This document shows, piece after piece, positions 1 to 12,158 of a stretch of DNA of 64,000 bases. A model generated the notes under the pieces. The model was not told the origin of the DNA, did no database searches, and saw nothing but the letters and a program-made list of their open reading frames with translations. Position 1 is the stretch's first letter, and each line of letters starts with the position of its first letter. A program made the position numbers and the translations under genes. Source of the stretch: CAWEBF01 sp963807235 (GTDB lineage Bacteria; Acidobacteriota; Vicinamibacteria; Vicinamibacterales; UBA2999); the NCBI GenBank assembly GCA_963807235.1, contig CAWEBF010000010.1, positions 112,157-176,156 of the forward strand, written 5' to 3'.

Positions 1-60
1 GCCGATTACCCAGAGCGCAATCGTCATCGAGCCCACAGTCTGTCCGACCCGGAGCGGCAC
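1..60 (-). CDS. possible 5' end of a minus-strand gene cut by the window edge
   Basis: Reading leftwards from a GTG at 60 (or an ATG at 27) gives an open frame to the edge that ends in a hydrophobic stretch, MTIALWVIG. This could be the start of a membrane protein divergent from the serine hydrolase at 127. Only about 20 codons are visible, so neither the gene nor its function can be confirmed. Confidence 0.2.
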   Translation of the reverse strand, partial: MPLRVGQTVGSMTIALWVIG

Positions 61-126
61 AACAAGCCCGCCCCTCGAAGCGGAGCCTGGCTAGGCGATA
101 ATTCCACCGGCCGGAGGCGAGAGGCG

Positions 127-1418
127 ATGAAGAGAATCGGATTGCTGGTCGTGACGGTGCTGGCGCTGGCGCCCCTGCTGCGCGGCCAGTCGCCGGCGCT
201 CGAGGTGAAGGCGCCGGACAGCGTCGGGTTCTCGGCTCAACGGCTGTCGCGGCTGGGCGAGGGCATGAAGCAGCTGATCGACCAGCAGCAGCTGGCCGGC
301 TCCGTGACGCTCGTCGCGCGACACGGACAGGTGGTGCACTTCGAGACGCAGGGCTTCCAGGATCTCGGCGTCGAAGACGCCGATGAAGAAGGACACGATC
401 TTCCGCATCTACTCGATGACCAAGCCGATCACCGGCGTGGCGATGATGATGCTGTACGAAGAAGGGAAGTGGCATCCCGACGATCCGCTGTCGCGCCATA
501 TCCCGGAGTTCGCCAGCCTGCGCGTGTTCGAACGCCTGGGCGCCGACGGCAAGCCCGAGACCAAGGCGGCCAATCACGCCCCGACGGTCGGCGAGCTGAT
601 GACCGCATACCGCAGGCTTCACGTACGGCATCTTCGGCGGGTCGCCGGTCGACAAGCTGTACCAGGCCGACAACCCCCTGACGGCCCCCACGCTCCAGGC
701 GTTCATCACCAAGCTGGCGGCGCTGCCGCTGGCGTATCAGCCCGGTGAGGCCTGGGTCTACAGCGTGGCGGTGGACGTGCAGGGGTACCTGGTGGAGAAG
801 CTTTCCGGCAAGACGCTGCCGCAGTTCATGCAGGAGCGCATCTTCGACCCGCTGGGCATGGTGGACACTGCCTTCGCCGTGCCGGCCGCCAAACTGCCGC
901 GGCTCGCCACCATCTACTCGATGACAGGTGAGCCCAGGCGGCTCACGCCCGTGCAGCGTGATCCCAACATCAGCATCGTGCCGGGCTTGCCGTCGGGCGG
1001 CGGAGGGTTGTACTCGACGGCCACCGACTACTTCCGCTTCGCGCAGATGCTGCTGAACGGCGGCGCTTACGGCGGCAAGCGGCTGCTGTCGCCCAGCTCG
1101 GTCACGCTCATGCGCGCCAACCACCTGCCGGACAGGGTCTTGACCGGCGGCTTCGGCATCGGCGTCCAGCGCATCAGGCCCGGGTTCGGGTTCGGCTACG
1201 ACGTGGCGGTGTTCGACGATCCGGCGAAGGTGGGCAGCACCACGGGCAAGGGCACCTATCTCTGGGATGGCCTCGCCGGCACCTGGTTCTGGAACGACCC
1301 GGCCAACGACGTCGTGTTCATCGGCATGATTCAACGGATGGCCGGCGGCGGTTCGCCGAACACCCAGAACCTGTCGCGCGCGCTGGTACACCAGGCGCTC
1401 GTCGATCCGGCGAAGTAG
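127..1418 (+). CDS. secreted serine hydrolase, beta-lactamase family (frameshifted)
   Basis: Penicillin-binding-protein-like serine hydrolase (class C beta-lactamase/esterase fold), probably periplasmic. A signal peptide ends near LLRGQ. The nucleophile motif SMTK lies near residue 97, the second motif is a YSVAVD variant near residue 211, and the C-terminal LAGT element near residue 380 stands in for the KTG box. The protein runs across three frames: a break near 375 and an extra G near 606 (after the codons for LMT) must be corrected to give a protein of about 430 aa, normal for the family. The start ATG at 127 follows a GGAGGCGAG ribosome site. The substrate may be a beta-lactam, an ester or a D-amino peptide. 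The next gene converges on it. Confidence 0.8.
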
Positions 1419-1423
1419 CCGGG

Positions 1424-2131
1424 CTATCGAGGCGAGGCGAGGTCGCTGCGCAGGATCGACAGCTCCTCGCCAGGCAAGTCGAGGCGGAGCAGCCGGCCGC
1501 TGTCTACCCACAGCTCCCACACCACGGGCGTTTCGCGCTGGACGGTGACATGCCATCGGGTCGCCGGCTGGAATCCGGCCGGCGTCTGCAGCGCGGACGT
1601 GTCGCGACGATCGAGCGTGGCCTTCACCTCCCGCTCGGGTACGGCAAAGACGCTGATCTCGTCGCCGGGCATCGCGGTCTGCAGCCGAGCCGCCAGGGCC
1701 TCCCACGCCCCGAACACGTAGTCGGGCAGGAAGACCGTGTCGCGAGGCACGTCGTTGGCGCCAAACAGCACCTCCTTGTTCGGCAGCACGATGTCGGTGC
1801 GAGTCGTGGCGCCAATCATCGCCACGTGCACGATGACGTGTTCGGCTGGCGTCACCAGCTCCACGCTGAGGGACATCGGCCGCCAGTTGGCGTCGTACTG
1901 CGCGTCGAAATGGCGCACGGTCAGCTGCACGCGCCCGTCAATCTGGCTGCGGCTCGTGATGCGCCACCCGTCTGGTTCGCGGCCCACGGTCACGTCGGCC
2001 GTGCCAATCGCCACGCCACGCTGGGAGACGCGGAAGCTGACGCTGTCTGGCGTCTGGGCCCGGGCGGCGCTGGCCACGATCCCGAGGGCCAGCGCGACCC
2101 CCACCGCCGCGCGCGGCCAGGCACCAATCAC
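1424..2131 (-). CDS. secreted protein of unknown function
   Basis: About 235 aa with a signal peptide (ALALGIVASAARA, cleavage near residue 25) followed by a soluble, beta-rich sequence. It contains repeated VTV/RITS-type strands and a C-terminal RLLRLDLPGEE segment, somewhat like periplasmic lipid- or polysaccharide-binding beta domains. I do not recognise the family. I chose the GTG at 2131 because it immediately precedes the signal peptide; the frame stays open farther upstream but would then overlap the divergent cytochrome gene at 2171. It ends 5 bp from the stop of the converging serine hydrolase. Confidence 0.6.
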   Translation of the reverse strand: MIGAWPRAAVGVALALGIVASAARAQTPDSVSFRVSQRGVAIGTADVTVGREPDGWRITSRSQIDGRVQLTVRHFDAQYDANWRPMSLSVELVTPAEHVIVHVAMIGATTRTDIVLPNKEVLFGANDVPRDTVFLPDYVFGAWEALAARLQTAMPGDEISVFAVPEREVKATLDRRDTSALQTPAGFQPATRWHVTVQRETPVVWELWVDSGRLLRLDLPGEELSILRSDLASPR

Positions 2132-2170
2132 GCCGCTATCGTATCCTTGGCCTGGAGCGAGGAGCCCGAA

Positions 2171-2871
2171 ATGACGCCCGTCACGCCCGTCACCATCTTC
2201 TTCGCGGCACTGATCCTGGCGTCGGCCCACGTGGCCGCGGCCCAGCAGCCGGACCGGCTGTTGGACATGCAGGTCATCGCGTCGTCGCTCGGCGTCTCGT
2301 GCAACTACTGCCACGCTCAGCGGGACGGCCCGCCGGCGGTGACGGCCAGCGGCAAGCCTCGCCAGGACGTGGCGCGCGAGATGATCGCGATGACGCGGGC
2401 GTTGAATGCCACCGTGCAGGCCGCGGCGGGGAAGCCCGCGAACGAAACGGTCTCGGTCCAGTGCGTCACGTGTCACCGGGGCGTGCCGATCCGCGGCAGC
2501 TGACCGACATCCTGTGGACGACCACGGTTCGGCAGGGCGGCGCGGCCGCGGCGGCCCAGTACCGCGAGCTGCGCGGGCAGTTCTACGGCAAGCAGGCATA
2601 CGACTTCGGCGAGGACGCCCTGATCCTGATCGCCTCGCGGATCGGCCAGGCGCGTCCGGAGGACGCCATCACGCTGATGGACCTGAACCTCGAGTTCTTC
2701 CCGCGGTCGGCGCGCAGCTACATCACGCTCGCGATCGCGCAGAGCCGCCGCGACGAGCCCGCGGCGATCGTCAGCCTGAAGAAGGCGCTCGAGATCGATC
2801 CCGAGAACAGCGATGCGAAGGGCCGGCTGTACCAGCTCGAGCAGATCGTGGAGCGGCGGCAGCGAAAATAG
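2171..2871 (+). CDS. secreted dihaem c-type cytochrome with TPR tail (frameshifted)
   Basis: Periplasmic electron carrier. After a signal peptide (VTIFFAALILASAHVAAA) come haem site CNYCH at about residues 45-49 and a second site CVTCH at about 98-102. The spacing and surroundings (QVIASSLGVSCNYC, AREMIAMTRALNA) resemble the photosynthetic-reaction-centre cytochrome subunit-like family common in Acidobacteriota. A one-base frame change near 2490-2500 moves the frame; without it the protein stops at 2503, just after the second haem. The downstream frame continues as about 120 aa of helical TPR-like sequence ending at 2871, which I take as the C-terminal domain of the same protein. The start ATG is divergent from the gene at 2131. 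Confidence 0.75.
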
Positions 2872-2905
2872 ATCGCCGGCCCCAGTTCAGGCTCGGCGGA
2901 CGTGA

Positions 2906-4491
2906 CTAGCGCCGTGCCGGCGACGGCCACGCCGACGAGCTTCGCGCGGTCCAGCGCCGCTTTCGTCAGGCCGCTGTCGCGCGCTTCGTCTACGAACGCC
3001 TTGAGCTCCGCGGCGCGCGCCGTATCGCCCTTCTTGACGACGAAGGACTGCTCCACGTCCACGTAGCTGCCGGTCAGCGCCCGCAGCTGACCCGCCGACC
3101 CGCTCACCGCGTCCTCGATGCGCTGCTGGTTCATCGCGAAGGCGTCCAGCTCGCGGCTCGTCAGCAGGCGGCGCATCTCGTCGGGCGGCGGCTGCGTCTC
3201 GAAAATCCGGAGCCTGGCCTGCTTCAGGTTGGCGCTGAGGAAAAGCTCCTGCGTTTGTCCGCGCACCGCGCCGATCGTGACCCCGGCACGGTCGGCATCC
3301 GCCACGGTCTTCAGGGGCGAGTCGGTCCGCACCAGGTAGCTGTTGAACATCACGGCGAAGCCGCCGGCGAAATCCACCTCGCGCGCGCGCGCGGCCTCGT
3401 AGGCCATCACGCCGGCATCGGCCTCGCCGCTCTGCAGCTGCGCGATCACGCCACGCACGTCGGGCGCCGGGATCAGCTTGAACGGCACGCCCTTGCGCTT
3501 CGCCAATTCGGCCACCAGGTCGGCCACCGGCCCGGTGATCGCGCCTGTCTGGGGGTTCACGCGGCCGTGAACGGGGTTGGTGCCCAGGAAGGCGACGCGC
3601 AGCGTGCCGGTTGGCGCGAGGGATGATCCCGCCGCGCGCTCTTTCGCCAGCTGGTCGAGGTAAGTCTTCTCCGCCCGCTCCACGGCCGTACAGATACCCC
3701 GCGGGGTCCACGAACCGATTGGGATCGTAGGCGTCGCCCGGCTTGTACTTCTCGTGCATCCGGAACTGGGCCGCGTGCGACGCCAGGAACACGTCCACCT
3801 GCAGCGCCTTCTGCGCCGCGAACGTCTTCGCGTAATCCTGTCCGATGGTCGGGTATTTCGGCATGCCGCTGACGGTCACGCCGGGGTTGATGCTCCCATG
3901 TTGGCGACGATCACGCGGTAGTCGCGCCCGTTCTCGCGCACCGTGAGCGTGAAGCTGGTCGCGCCCTTGGTGTGGCCGGGGTGGTGGTGGGCAGTGATGG
4001 TCACGTCGCCGAGTGTCACGGTGTCGCGATCCTTCAGCCGCCGGTCCACCTGCACTGTGTCGAAGCGCGATCCAGCGTCGTCACCCCAGCGAAAGTCCGA
4101 GCGTCCGCCGTCTTCGAGCAGCGGCGCGTCGGCCTCGGACATCACCATGCGCGCCTTGGTCTGGCGCTTCAGCTCGGCCAGGCCCGCCACGTGATCCCAA
4201 TGCGCGTGCGTCGCCAAGCAGGACCTTCACGTCGGTCATCTTGAAGCCCAGCGCTTCGACGCCGGCCTTGATCTGTGGAACCGTGGCGGCAGCCCCGTGT
4301 TGATCAGGAAGTGGCCGCTGCTCGACGTGATGAGGATACGTGGACAGGTCGTAGGTGCCGACCCAATACACGTTTCCGATCAGTTTGAACGCGGGGAAGG
4401 GACGCGACCAGTCGGCGTTGCCCTGACCCAGGGCGGGCGCGCCAAGCGCCGCTGTAAGAGCCGATGCGATGGCGAATACGCGGATCGACAT
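2906..4491 (-). CDS. subclass B3 metallo-beta-lactamase fused to a periplasmic solute-binding domain (frameshifted)
   Basis: The N-terminal signal peptide (MSIRVFAIASALTAALGAPALG) is followed by a B3-type metallo-beta-lactamase domain. It has HAHWDH near residue 96, HPGHTKG near 170 and ASHAAQF near 239, so all six zinc ligands are present. The domain ends with the usual C-terminal helix (ERAEKTYLDQLAKERA). The same uninterrupted frame (3683 down to about 2906) then continues through a short linker into an extracellular solute-binding family 3 domain of about 235 aa (TGTLRVAFLG onward). Single-base breaks occur in the lactamase part near 3690, 3895, 4210 and 4310. The 3' end is uncertain: the unshifted frame runs to 2718 over the converging cytochrome gene, while a one-base shift stops at 2906. 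It may hydrolyse beta-lactams or a related amide and sense or bind the product; that role is inference. Confidence 0.75.
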
Positions 4492-4529
4492 GCGGCAACT
4501 TATCAGGACCGATAATTCCGTCCCGTGAC

Positions 4530-6826
4530 ATGAGCCTCCCCTCACCGCCGATTGCGGACCTGTATCGTCGATTCGCCGATGGCGGCGTGGACCGCCGCGA
4601 GTTCATGCGCCAGGCCGCGGCGCTTGGCGTGGCCGGCGCGGCGTCGTCGGCGCTGTCGTCCCTCTCGAGCGGCCCGGCCGAGGCGGCGGGTCTCGCGGCG
4701 CAGGCGGGCGCCGCCGCGGCGCGCACCAGGATCGCGCTCGACGTGGCCGAGTGGAGCTACATGTGGGTCAACGTCAAGCGCGCGGAGACGGCGCGCGGGG
4801 CGTTCGTCGGCGGGCAGCAGATGTACATCGAGTACATGATCCCCGCGCAGGTGCGGCATCCCTTCCCGGTCGTGCTGGTGCACGGCGGCGGCGGGCAGGG
4901 CACCGACTGGATGGGGACGCCCGACGGGCGTCCGGGCTGGTTCCAGTACCTGGTGCAGGAAGGCTACAAGGTGTACGTCGTGGATCGGCCGGGTCACGGG
5001 CGCTCGCCGTTGCACCCCGATCTGCACGGTGGCTTTCCGCAGACGCCGATGGTGCTCGAGAGCCTGGCCGGCCGGTTCACGCCGCCCAGCGCCAATCCGA
5101 ACCAGCAGGTCAATCAGTATCAGAAGAATCACACGCAGTGGCCCGGTCCGGGCAACGTGGGCTCACCCGATCTCGACCAGCTGTGCGCCGGGCTTGGCGG
5201 CAGCTACGTGGTGCAGGCGCCGCCTCCGGGCGCGGCACCGGCGGGCGCGCGCCAGGGTGGACCCGGCGGTGCGGGCCGTGGCGCACAGGCCGGGCCGCCG
5301 CCGGCGTCCAACACCGCGGGGGCCGCGGCAGAACAATCCAGCACCTGGCCTGGCGGCAGGCCGGCGCGGAACTGCTCGACCGGATCGGCCCCGCGATCAT
5401 CATGACGCACTCGGCCGGCGGGCCCTTCGGGCTGCTGGTGGCCGAGGCGCGGCCCAACCTCGTGAAGGCGACAGTGATCATCGAAGGGGCGGGTTCCGGC
5501 TTCGGCGGCGGCAACCGCTGGGGGATGTCCAGCGTGCCTGTCACCTACGATCCCCCGGTGAACGATCCGGCCGAGATCAAGACCACGTATGTGGCCAACC
5601 CCGAGCCCGGCGTCGCCGGCTACTACCTGCAGGCCGACCCCGCGCGAAAGCTACCGAACCTCAGGAACACCAAGGTGCTGATGGTGACGGCGGAGGCGTC
5701 GTTTGCCTCGCCCGGCAACCCTGGCGGCGTGGCCTTCTTGAAGCAGGCGGGCGTGCAGGCCGAGGAACTGCGGCTCGGCGCCATCGGCATCAAGGGCAAC
5801 GGCCACATGATGATGGCGGAGAAGAACAGCCGCCAGGTGCTGCAGCCGCTCATCGACTGGATGAGCAAGAACGTGACGGGCAGCAACAACCAGGCGCCCG
5901 CGCCCCGCCGGCAGGCCGACGATTCGCTGGCGCTCAAGCTGGCCGACACGGGGATCTTCTGGACCGGGACCGAACGCAAGACGATGCCGTACGGCACGAT
6001 CCACGTGGGCCAGATGTTCGTGCAGTACCTCGAGCCGGCGCAGCAGCGCCATCCGCTGCCCGTATTGCTGGTGCACGGCGGCGGCGGGCAGAGCGTGCAC
6101 TACATGGGCCTTGGCGGCGCCTCCGGGTGGGCGCACCACTTCGTGCAGGCGGGCTACAAGGTGTATCTGGTGGATCGGCCGGGCCACGGGCGATCGCCCT
6201 TCCACCCGGACGCGCTTGGCGAGATGGGTCCCGTCGTCACCTACGATCTGTTGACCCGCGACACCGTGACGTCGGCGCGCCCGCCGAACAAGCAGTGGCC
6301 CGGCACGTCCGGCGACATCGGCGACCCGTTGATCGATCAGCTGATGGCGGCCGCCAACTCCGTGCCTCGCGACAACCAGCTGGCGCAGGACCTGTGGCGC
6401 CGCCACGGCGCCGAGCTGGTGGATCGCATCGGCCCGTGCATGATGCTGACCCACTCGGCCGGCGGACCCTTTGGCTGGCTGGTGGCCAACGAGCGGCCCA
6501 ACCTGGTCAGGGCGCTGGCGTCGCTTCGAAGGCGCCACGGCGCCACTCGTGGGCCCGGGCGGGGCCGCGGGCACGCCGCTGCCCGGCCTGAAGAACATGC
6601 CCGTGATGTACCTGTTGTCCGATCGGGGCGGCCGCCCGGCAAGCCCATCATCGACGCGTTGACGGCTTCGGGCGCCAGGGCCGAGCTGATCGACCTGAAG
6701 GAACGCGGCATTCTCGGCAACAGCCACTTCGCGAACTTCGAAAACAACCGGCGGCAGGTGTTCGACGTGATCAAGGGATGGATGGAGAAGGTGGCGCCGC
6801 CGGCCACCTCCACAGCGCGCGCGTGA
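4530..6826 (+). CDS. Tat-exported double alpha/beta hydrolase (frameshifted)
   Basis: The N-terminus (ADGGVDRREFMRQAAALGVAGAA minus its first residues; RR at 22-23) is a twin-arginine signal. Two homologous alpha/beta-hydrolase domains follow in one polypeptide. Each has an oxyanion-loop VHGGGGQ, a DRPGHGRSP element, a nucleophile elbow THSAGGPFG (near residues 291 and 640) and a terminal catalytic His (GNGHMMM near 424, GNSHFANF near 730). No stop or signal peptide separates them; the linker is NVTGSNNQAPAPRRQ. A one-base shift near 5340 and a compensated pair near 6525 and 6635 interrupt the frame. The first domain carries a Gly/Ala/Pro-rich insert near residues 225-270. Probably an esterase or lactonase acting in the periplasm; substrate unknown. 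Confidence 0.75.
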
Positions 6827-7334
6827 GCCGTCGAATCGCGCGGGGGTGGAGGGCCGCGGCTCGTCGCCGTCGCGCTGGCGGCCGTCGCGGCACCGTCTGG
6901 CGGTCTCGGTGCGCAAGCGCGGCGATCCGTTTTCGGGCGTGTGGAGGCTGAACGTCGAGAAGTCGCTCTACGAGGCGGGCCGGCCGCCTCGCAGCTTCAC
7001 CCGCACCTACGAGGACCGCGGCGGCGGCGTGATCTTCCTGACCGTGGACAGCGTGAACGCCAGCGGCGCGGCCGCGCGCGCCTACCTGGTCTACAAACGC
7101 GACGGCAAGCCGTATCCGGAGTCCGCGGCTGGCGTGAAAGCCGTGCGGATGGTAGCCGTGCGTGCCGTGGACAACTTGACCGAGGAGGTCGGCACCGTGA
7201 CCGACGGCCGCGTGACCGAAGCCGGCAACACCTTGAGCGTGTCGCGCGACCGCAAGACGCTGACGCAGACCATGAAGGGCGTCACGCCCGATGGCCGCCC
7301 CTATACGAATGTCGTCGTCTACGACAAACAGTAA
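6824..7334 (+). CDS. small secreted protein, unnamed Acidobacteriota family (frameshifted N-terminus)
   Basis: About 165 aa. The mature part begins DPFSGVWRLNVEKS, a pattern repeated in many small secreted proteins of this phylum that look like lipocalin/calycin-type beta barrels, and ends MKGVTPDGRPYTNVVVYDKQ. The signal peptide (LVAVALAAVAAPSGGLGAQ) is in a different frame and joins near 6925; a GTG at 6824 overlaps the TGA of the hydrolase upstream, suggesting translational coupling. Function is unknown. Confidence 0.55.
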
Positions 7335-7359
7335 GAGTGGCCGACCCAGTGAGCCGCGA

Positions 7360-9688
<2,329 letters not shown>

Positions 9689-9694
9689 CGGACC

Positions 9695-11401
9695 TCAGCC
9701 GGCGACGGTCTTCCAGTTCTTCGCCAGGTACTCCGCCGTTCGCCAGGCCAGCGCCTGCGCCGTAAGCGTCGGGTTCCTGGCGCCGCTCGTCCCCATCACC
9801 GACGCGCCCAGCACGCCGAGATTCGGGACCTCGTGCGACAGGCCCCAGCGGTTCACGACGTTGGTCTCAGGGTTGTCGCCCATCCGCGTGCCGCCGTAGG
9901 CGTGCGTGGAGATCCCCATCGTGCCCATGCCGGTCTTCTCGGTGGCGATGGCGCCGGCCGCCTTGAACCACTCCACCATCTTGTCCTGGACGAAGGTGGC
10001 CACCTTTCGTTCGTTGTCCTTGTAGTCCGCCGTGATGCGGCACACGGGATGGCCGAGCGGATCCTTCACGACCGGATCGAGGTCCAGGTAGTTCTCTTCG
10101 TGAGGGAGCGTCGTCTTCTGCAGGTACGCCGTGTTCCAGCGGTCGGCGTTCTCCTTGACGAACGCTTTCCACCTCGCACCCCATCGCGGCGCGCGCCCGA
10201 ACGTGCTCATGCCGGCCGCGCCGACGGGACGCCGGTCCGAGTAGACCCACAGGTTGCCGCCGCCGATGAAGTCCAGGCCGCTGTGGTCGAAGTTGTCGTC
10301 GGCCCAGTTGTCCACGGCGATGCCCTGCGCGGGCAGGCCGTACCACGCATTGAGATCGCGCGGGAACAGCGCGCTGACCGTGGACACCTGGTTGTGGCTG
10401 AAGTAGTGGCGGCCCACCTGGCCGCGGTTGTTCGACAGCCCCTTCGGGAAGGCCGGCGACGTGGAGAGCAGCAGCATCCGCACGTTCTCGTAGACGTAGC
10501 CCGCCAGCAGGACGACGTCCGCCGGCTGGAAATATTCCGTGCCGCCTTTGAGGTAGTTCACGCCGGTGATGCGGCCCTGGCCGTTCACCGCCACCGTGGT
10601 GACGTGGGCTTCGGTGACCACGGTCAGGCGCTTCGTGCGCTGGGCCTTCGGGATGGTGGTGACGGCCGTGGATCCTTTCGCGCTGACGTGGCAGCCGCCG
10701 CGCGCGCAGAACCCGTGATAGACGCACGCGGCGCGGTTCTGGTAGCGGCCGGAATTGACCGCCGCCGGACCAGGGAAGGGATGCCAGCCGAGCCCGCGCG
10801 CCGCGGTGGCCATCATGTCGGTGAAGCCGGTGCCGCGCAGGGGCGGCATCGGATACGCCCGCGCGCGCGGGCCCTCGAAGATGTTGCCCCGTTTGTCGAT
10901 CGTGCCGCGGACGTTTCCGGCCTGGCCGGAGACGCCGATTTCCACCTCCACCTTGTCGTAGTACGGCTCCAGCTCGTCGTAGCCGAACGGCCAGTCCTCG
11001 ATCGTCGAGCCCTTGGGGACGCGCGAGGCGCCGTACCGGCGGCGCGTCTCGCTGACCACCTTGAAGTCCCACGGGTTCAGCCGCCAGCTCTGCGCCCAGT
11101 AGTGCAGCGTCGTCCCACCGACGGCGTTCATCATCGGGTGGATCGCGCCGCGGGGCGACGGAGGCGACGACGCGCTGGCGCGATGCGTGGGGATCTCGCG
11201 GTTGGCTTTCTGCACCGAGTGCGGCCAGCCGCGGTAGTTGTTCCGCAGTTCGTCGGGGGAGAAGTCCGCTGGTGCCAGCCATGTGCCGGCGTCGAGTCCC
11301 ACGACGTCCAGCCCCGCCTCTGTCAGGGGCAGCACCGCCACACCTCCGGCGGCGCCGAGGCCAACCACGACGACGTTGGTGCGCGGCAGCTCAGTGGCCA
11401 T
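9695..11401 (-). CDS. GMC-family oxidoreductase, gluconate 2-dehydrogenase-like large subunit
   Basis: FAD-dependent oxidoreductase of 568 aa, intact. The dinucleotide motif GLGAAGG lies near residue 14, GAIHPMMNAVGGTTLHYWA is the typical flavin-contact region, and HAYGGTRMGDNP plus GARNPTLTAQALAW near the C-terminus are diagnostic of the GMC/gluconate-dehydrogenase group. It probably oxidises a sugar or polyol at the periplasmic face and passes electrons to a cytochrome. The ATG at 11401 overlaps the end of the small subunit gene upstream, as expected for a translationally coupled pair. It has no signal peptide of its own, so export may be by hitch-hiking on the Tat-type small subunit. Confidence 0.9.
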   Translation of the reverse strand: MATELPRTNVVVVGLGAAGGVAVLPLTEAGLDVVGLDAGTWLAPADFSPDELRNNYRGWPHSVQKANREIPTHRASASSPPSPRGAIHPMMNAVGGTTLHYWAQSWRLNPWDFKVVSETRRRYGASRVPKGSTIEDWPFGYDELEPYYDKVEVEIGVSGQAGNVRGTIDKRGNIFEGPRARAYPMPPLRGTGFTDMMATAARGLGWHPFPGPAAVNSGRYQNRAACVYHGFCARGGCHVSAKGSTAVTTIPKAQRTKRLTVVTEAHVTTVAVNGQGRITGVNYLKGGTEYFQPADVVLLAGYVYENVRMLLLSTSPAFPKGLSNNRGQVGRHYFSHNQVSTVSALFPRDLNAWYGLPAQGIAVDNWADDNFDHSGLDFIGGGNLWVYSDRRPVGAAGMSTFGRAPRWGARWKAFVKENADRWNTAYLQKTTLPHEENYLDLDPVVKDPLGHPVCRITADYKDNERKVATFVQDKMVEWFKAAGAIATEKTGMGTMGISTHAYGGTRMGDNPETNVVNRWGLSHEVPNLGVLGASVMGTSGARNPTLTAQALAWRTAEYLAKNWKTVAG

Positions 11402-12068
11402 GGCGCGTCGACGGAGGCGGGGACCTCGTGTCGGCCGTCCCGAGAACATCGAGTAGTCGTACGCCGACATGTGGAGCTGGCGCGGACGCCGGTCGAGGCG
11501 CTGCTCGTCGGCCGTCACCGCCAGCCTGACGCCGGGATAGCCCACCAGGTCCCAGCCGACGAAGTTGCGGTTGCCGCCATAGTAGGGATCGCCGAAGGTG
11601 CCCTGGAGGGTGTGGTTCAGCACCAGGTTGAAGAAGGCGGCGGCGCCGGGCGGGCCGAACGAGGGCACCGCGTTCCGTTCGAGGGCGGACAGGAGCTCGT
11701 CCTGATCGGCCTCCGAGAGCTGCGCGAACCGGTTGCCCTTGCCCTGCCGCGCGTAGGCATCGAGGTTCGCCAGGCCCGACTCGGTAGGCGTCGCGCGACG
11801 CCGCCAGCGCTCCGCCGAGGGCGCGGTCGATGTAGTGCGCCGCGCCGGCCTCGCGCGCGCCGGGCCCGTTGGCGTCGGTCGGGATCAGACGCGCGCAGAT
11901 CGCCTCCAATGTTTCGGCCTCCGGCTGCGTGAGTGTCTCCAGCGGCTCCCTGCGCGGAGGCGCGGCCGGCGCCTGCGCGGCGTCGCTGAGCGCCGTGGGC
12001 ACCGCGGCTGCCGCTGAGGCGACGCCGGCGCGCTTCAGCAGGTCACGCCTGGAGATGGGAGTCACCAC
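11391..12068 (-). CDS. gluconate 2-dehydrogenase subunit 3-like protein (frameshifted)
   Basis: About 225 aa partner of the GMC subunit. The N-terminus has a Tat-like signal (ISRRDLLKRAGVASAAAA), followed by LTQPEAETLEAICARLIPTD, typical of subunit 3, which escorts the flavoprotein through the Tat pathway. The C-terminal half (FFNLVLNHTLQGTFGDPYY onward) is in another frame; the shift is near 11785 and another near 11450. The end at 11391 overlaps the large-subunit start by 11 bp. Start is one of two adjacent GTG codons (12068 or 12065). Confidence 0.75.
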   Translation of the reverse strand: MVTPISRRDLLKRAGVASAAAAVPTALSDAAQAPAAPPRREPLETLTQPEAETLEAICARLIPTDANGPGAREAGAAHYIDRALGGALAASRDAYRVGPGEPRCLRAAGQGQPVRAALGGRSGRAPVRPRTERGALVRPARRRRLLQPGAEPHPPGHLRRSLLWRQPQLRRLGPGGLSRRQAGGDGRRAAPRPASAPAPHVGVRLLDVLGTADTRSPPPSTRHGH

Positions 12069-12158
12069 AGCACCATTTTCATGGCCGATATCGTAGCCGT
12101 ACCGGCGCACCTTGTTAGGAATCGCCGCCTGCGACGTTTCCTCTTGTAGAGGACTCAG

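Noticed and set aside
9833..11932. 699-codon open frame opposite the GMC oxidoreductase
   Set aside because: High-GC antisense shadow; composition is Arg/His/Val-rich without family motifs, and the opposite strand encodes a clear enzyme.
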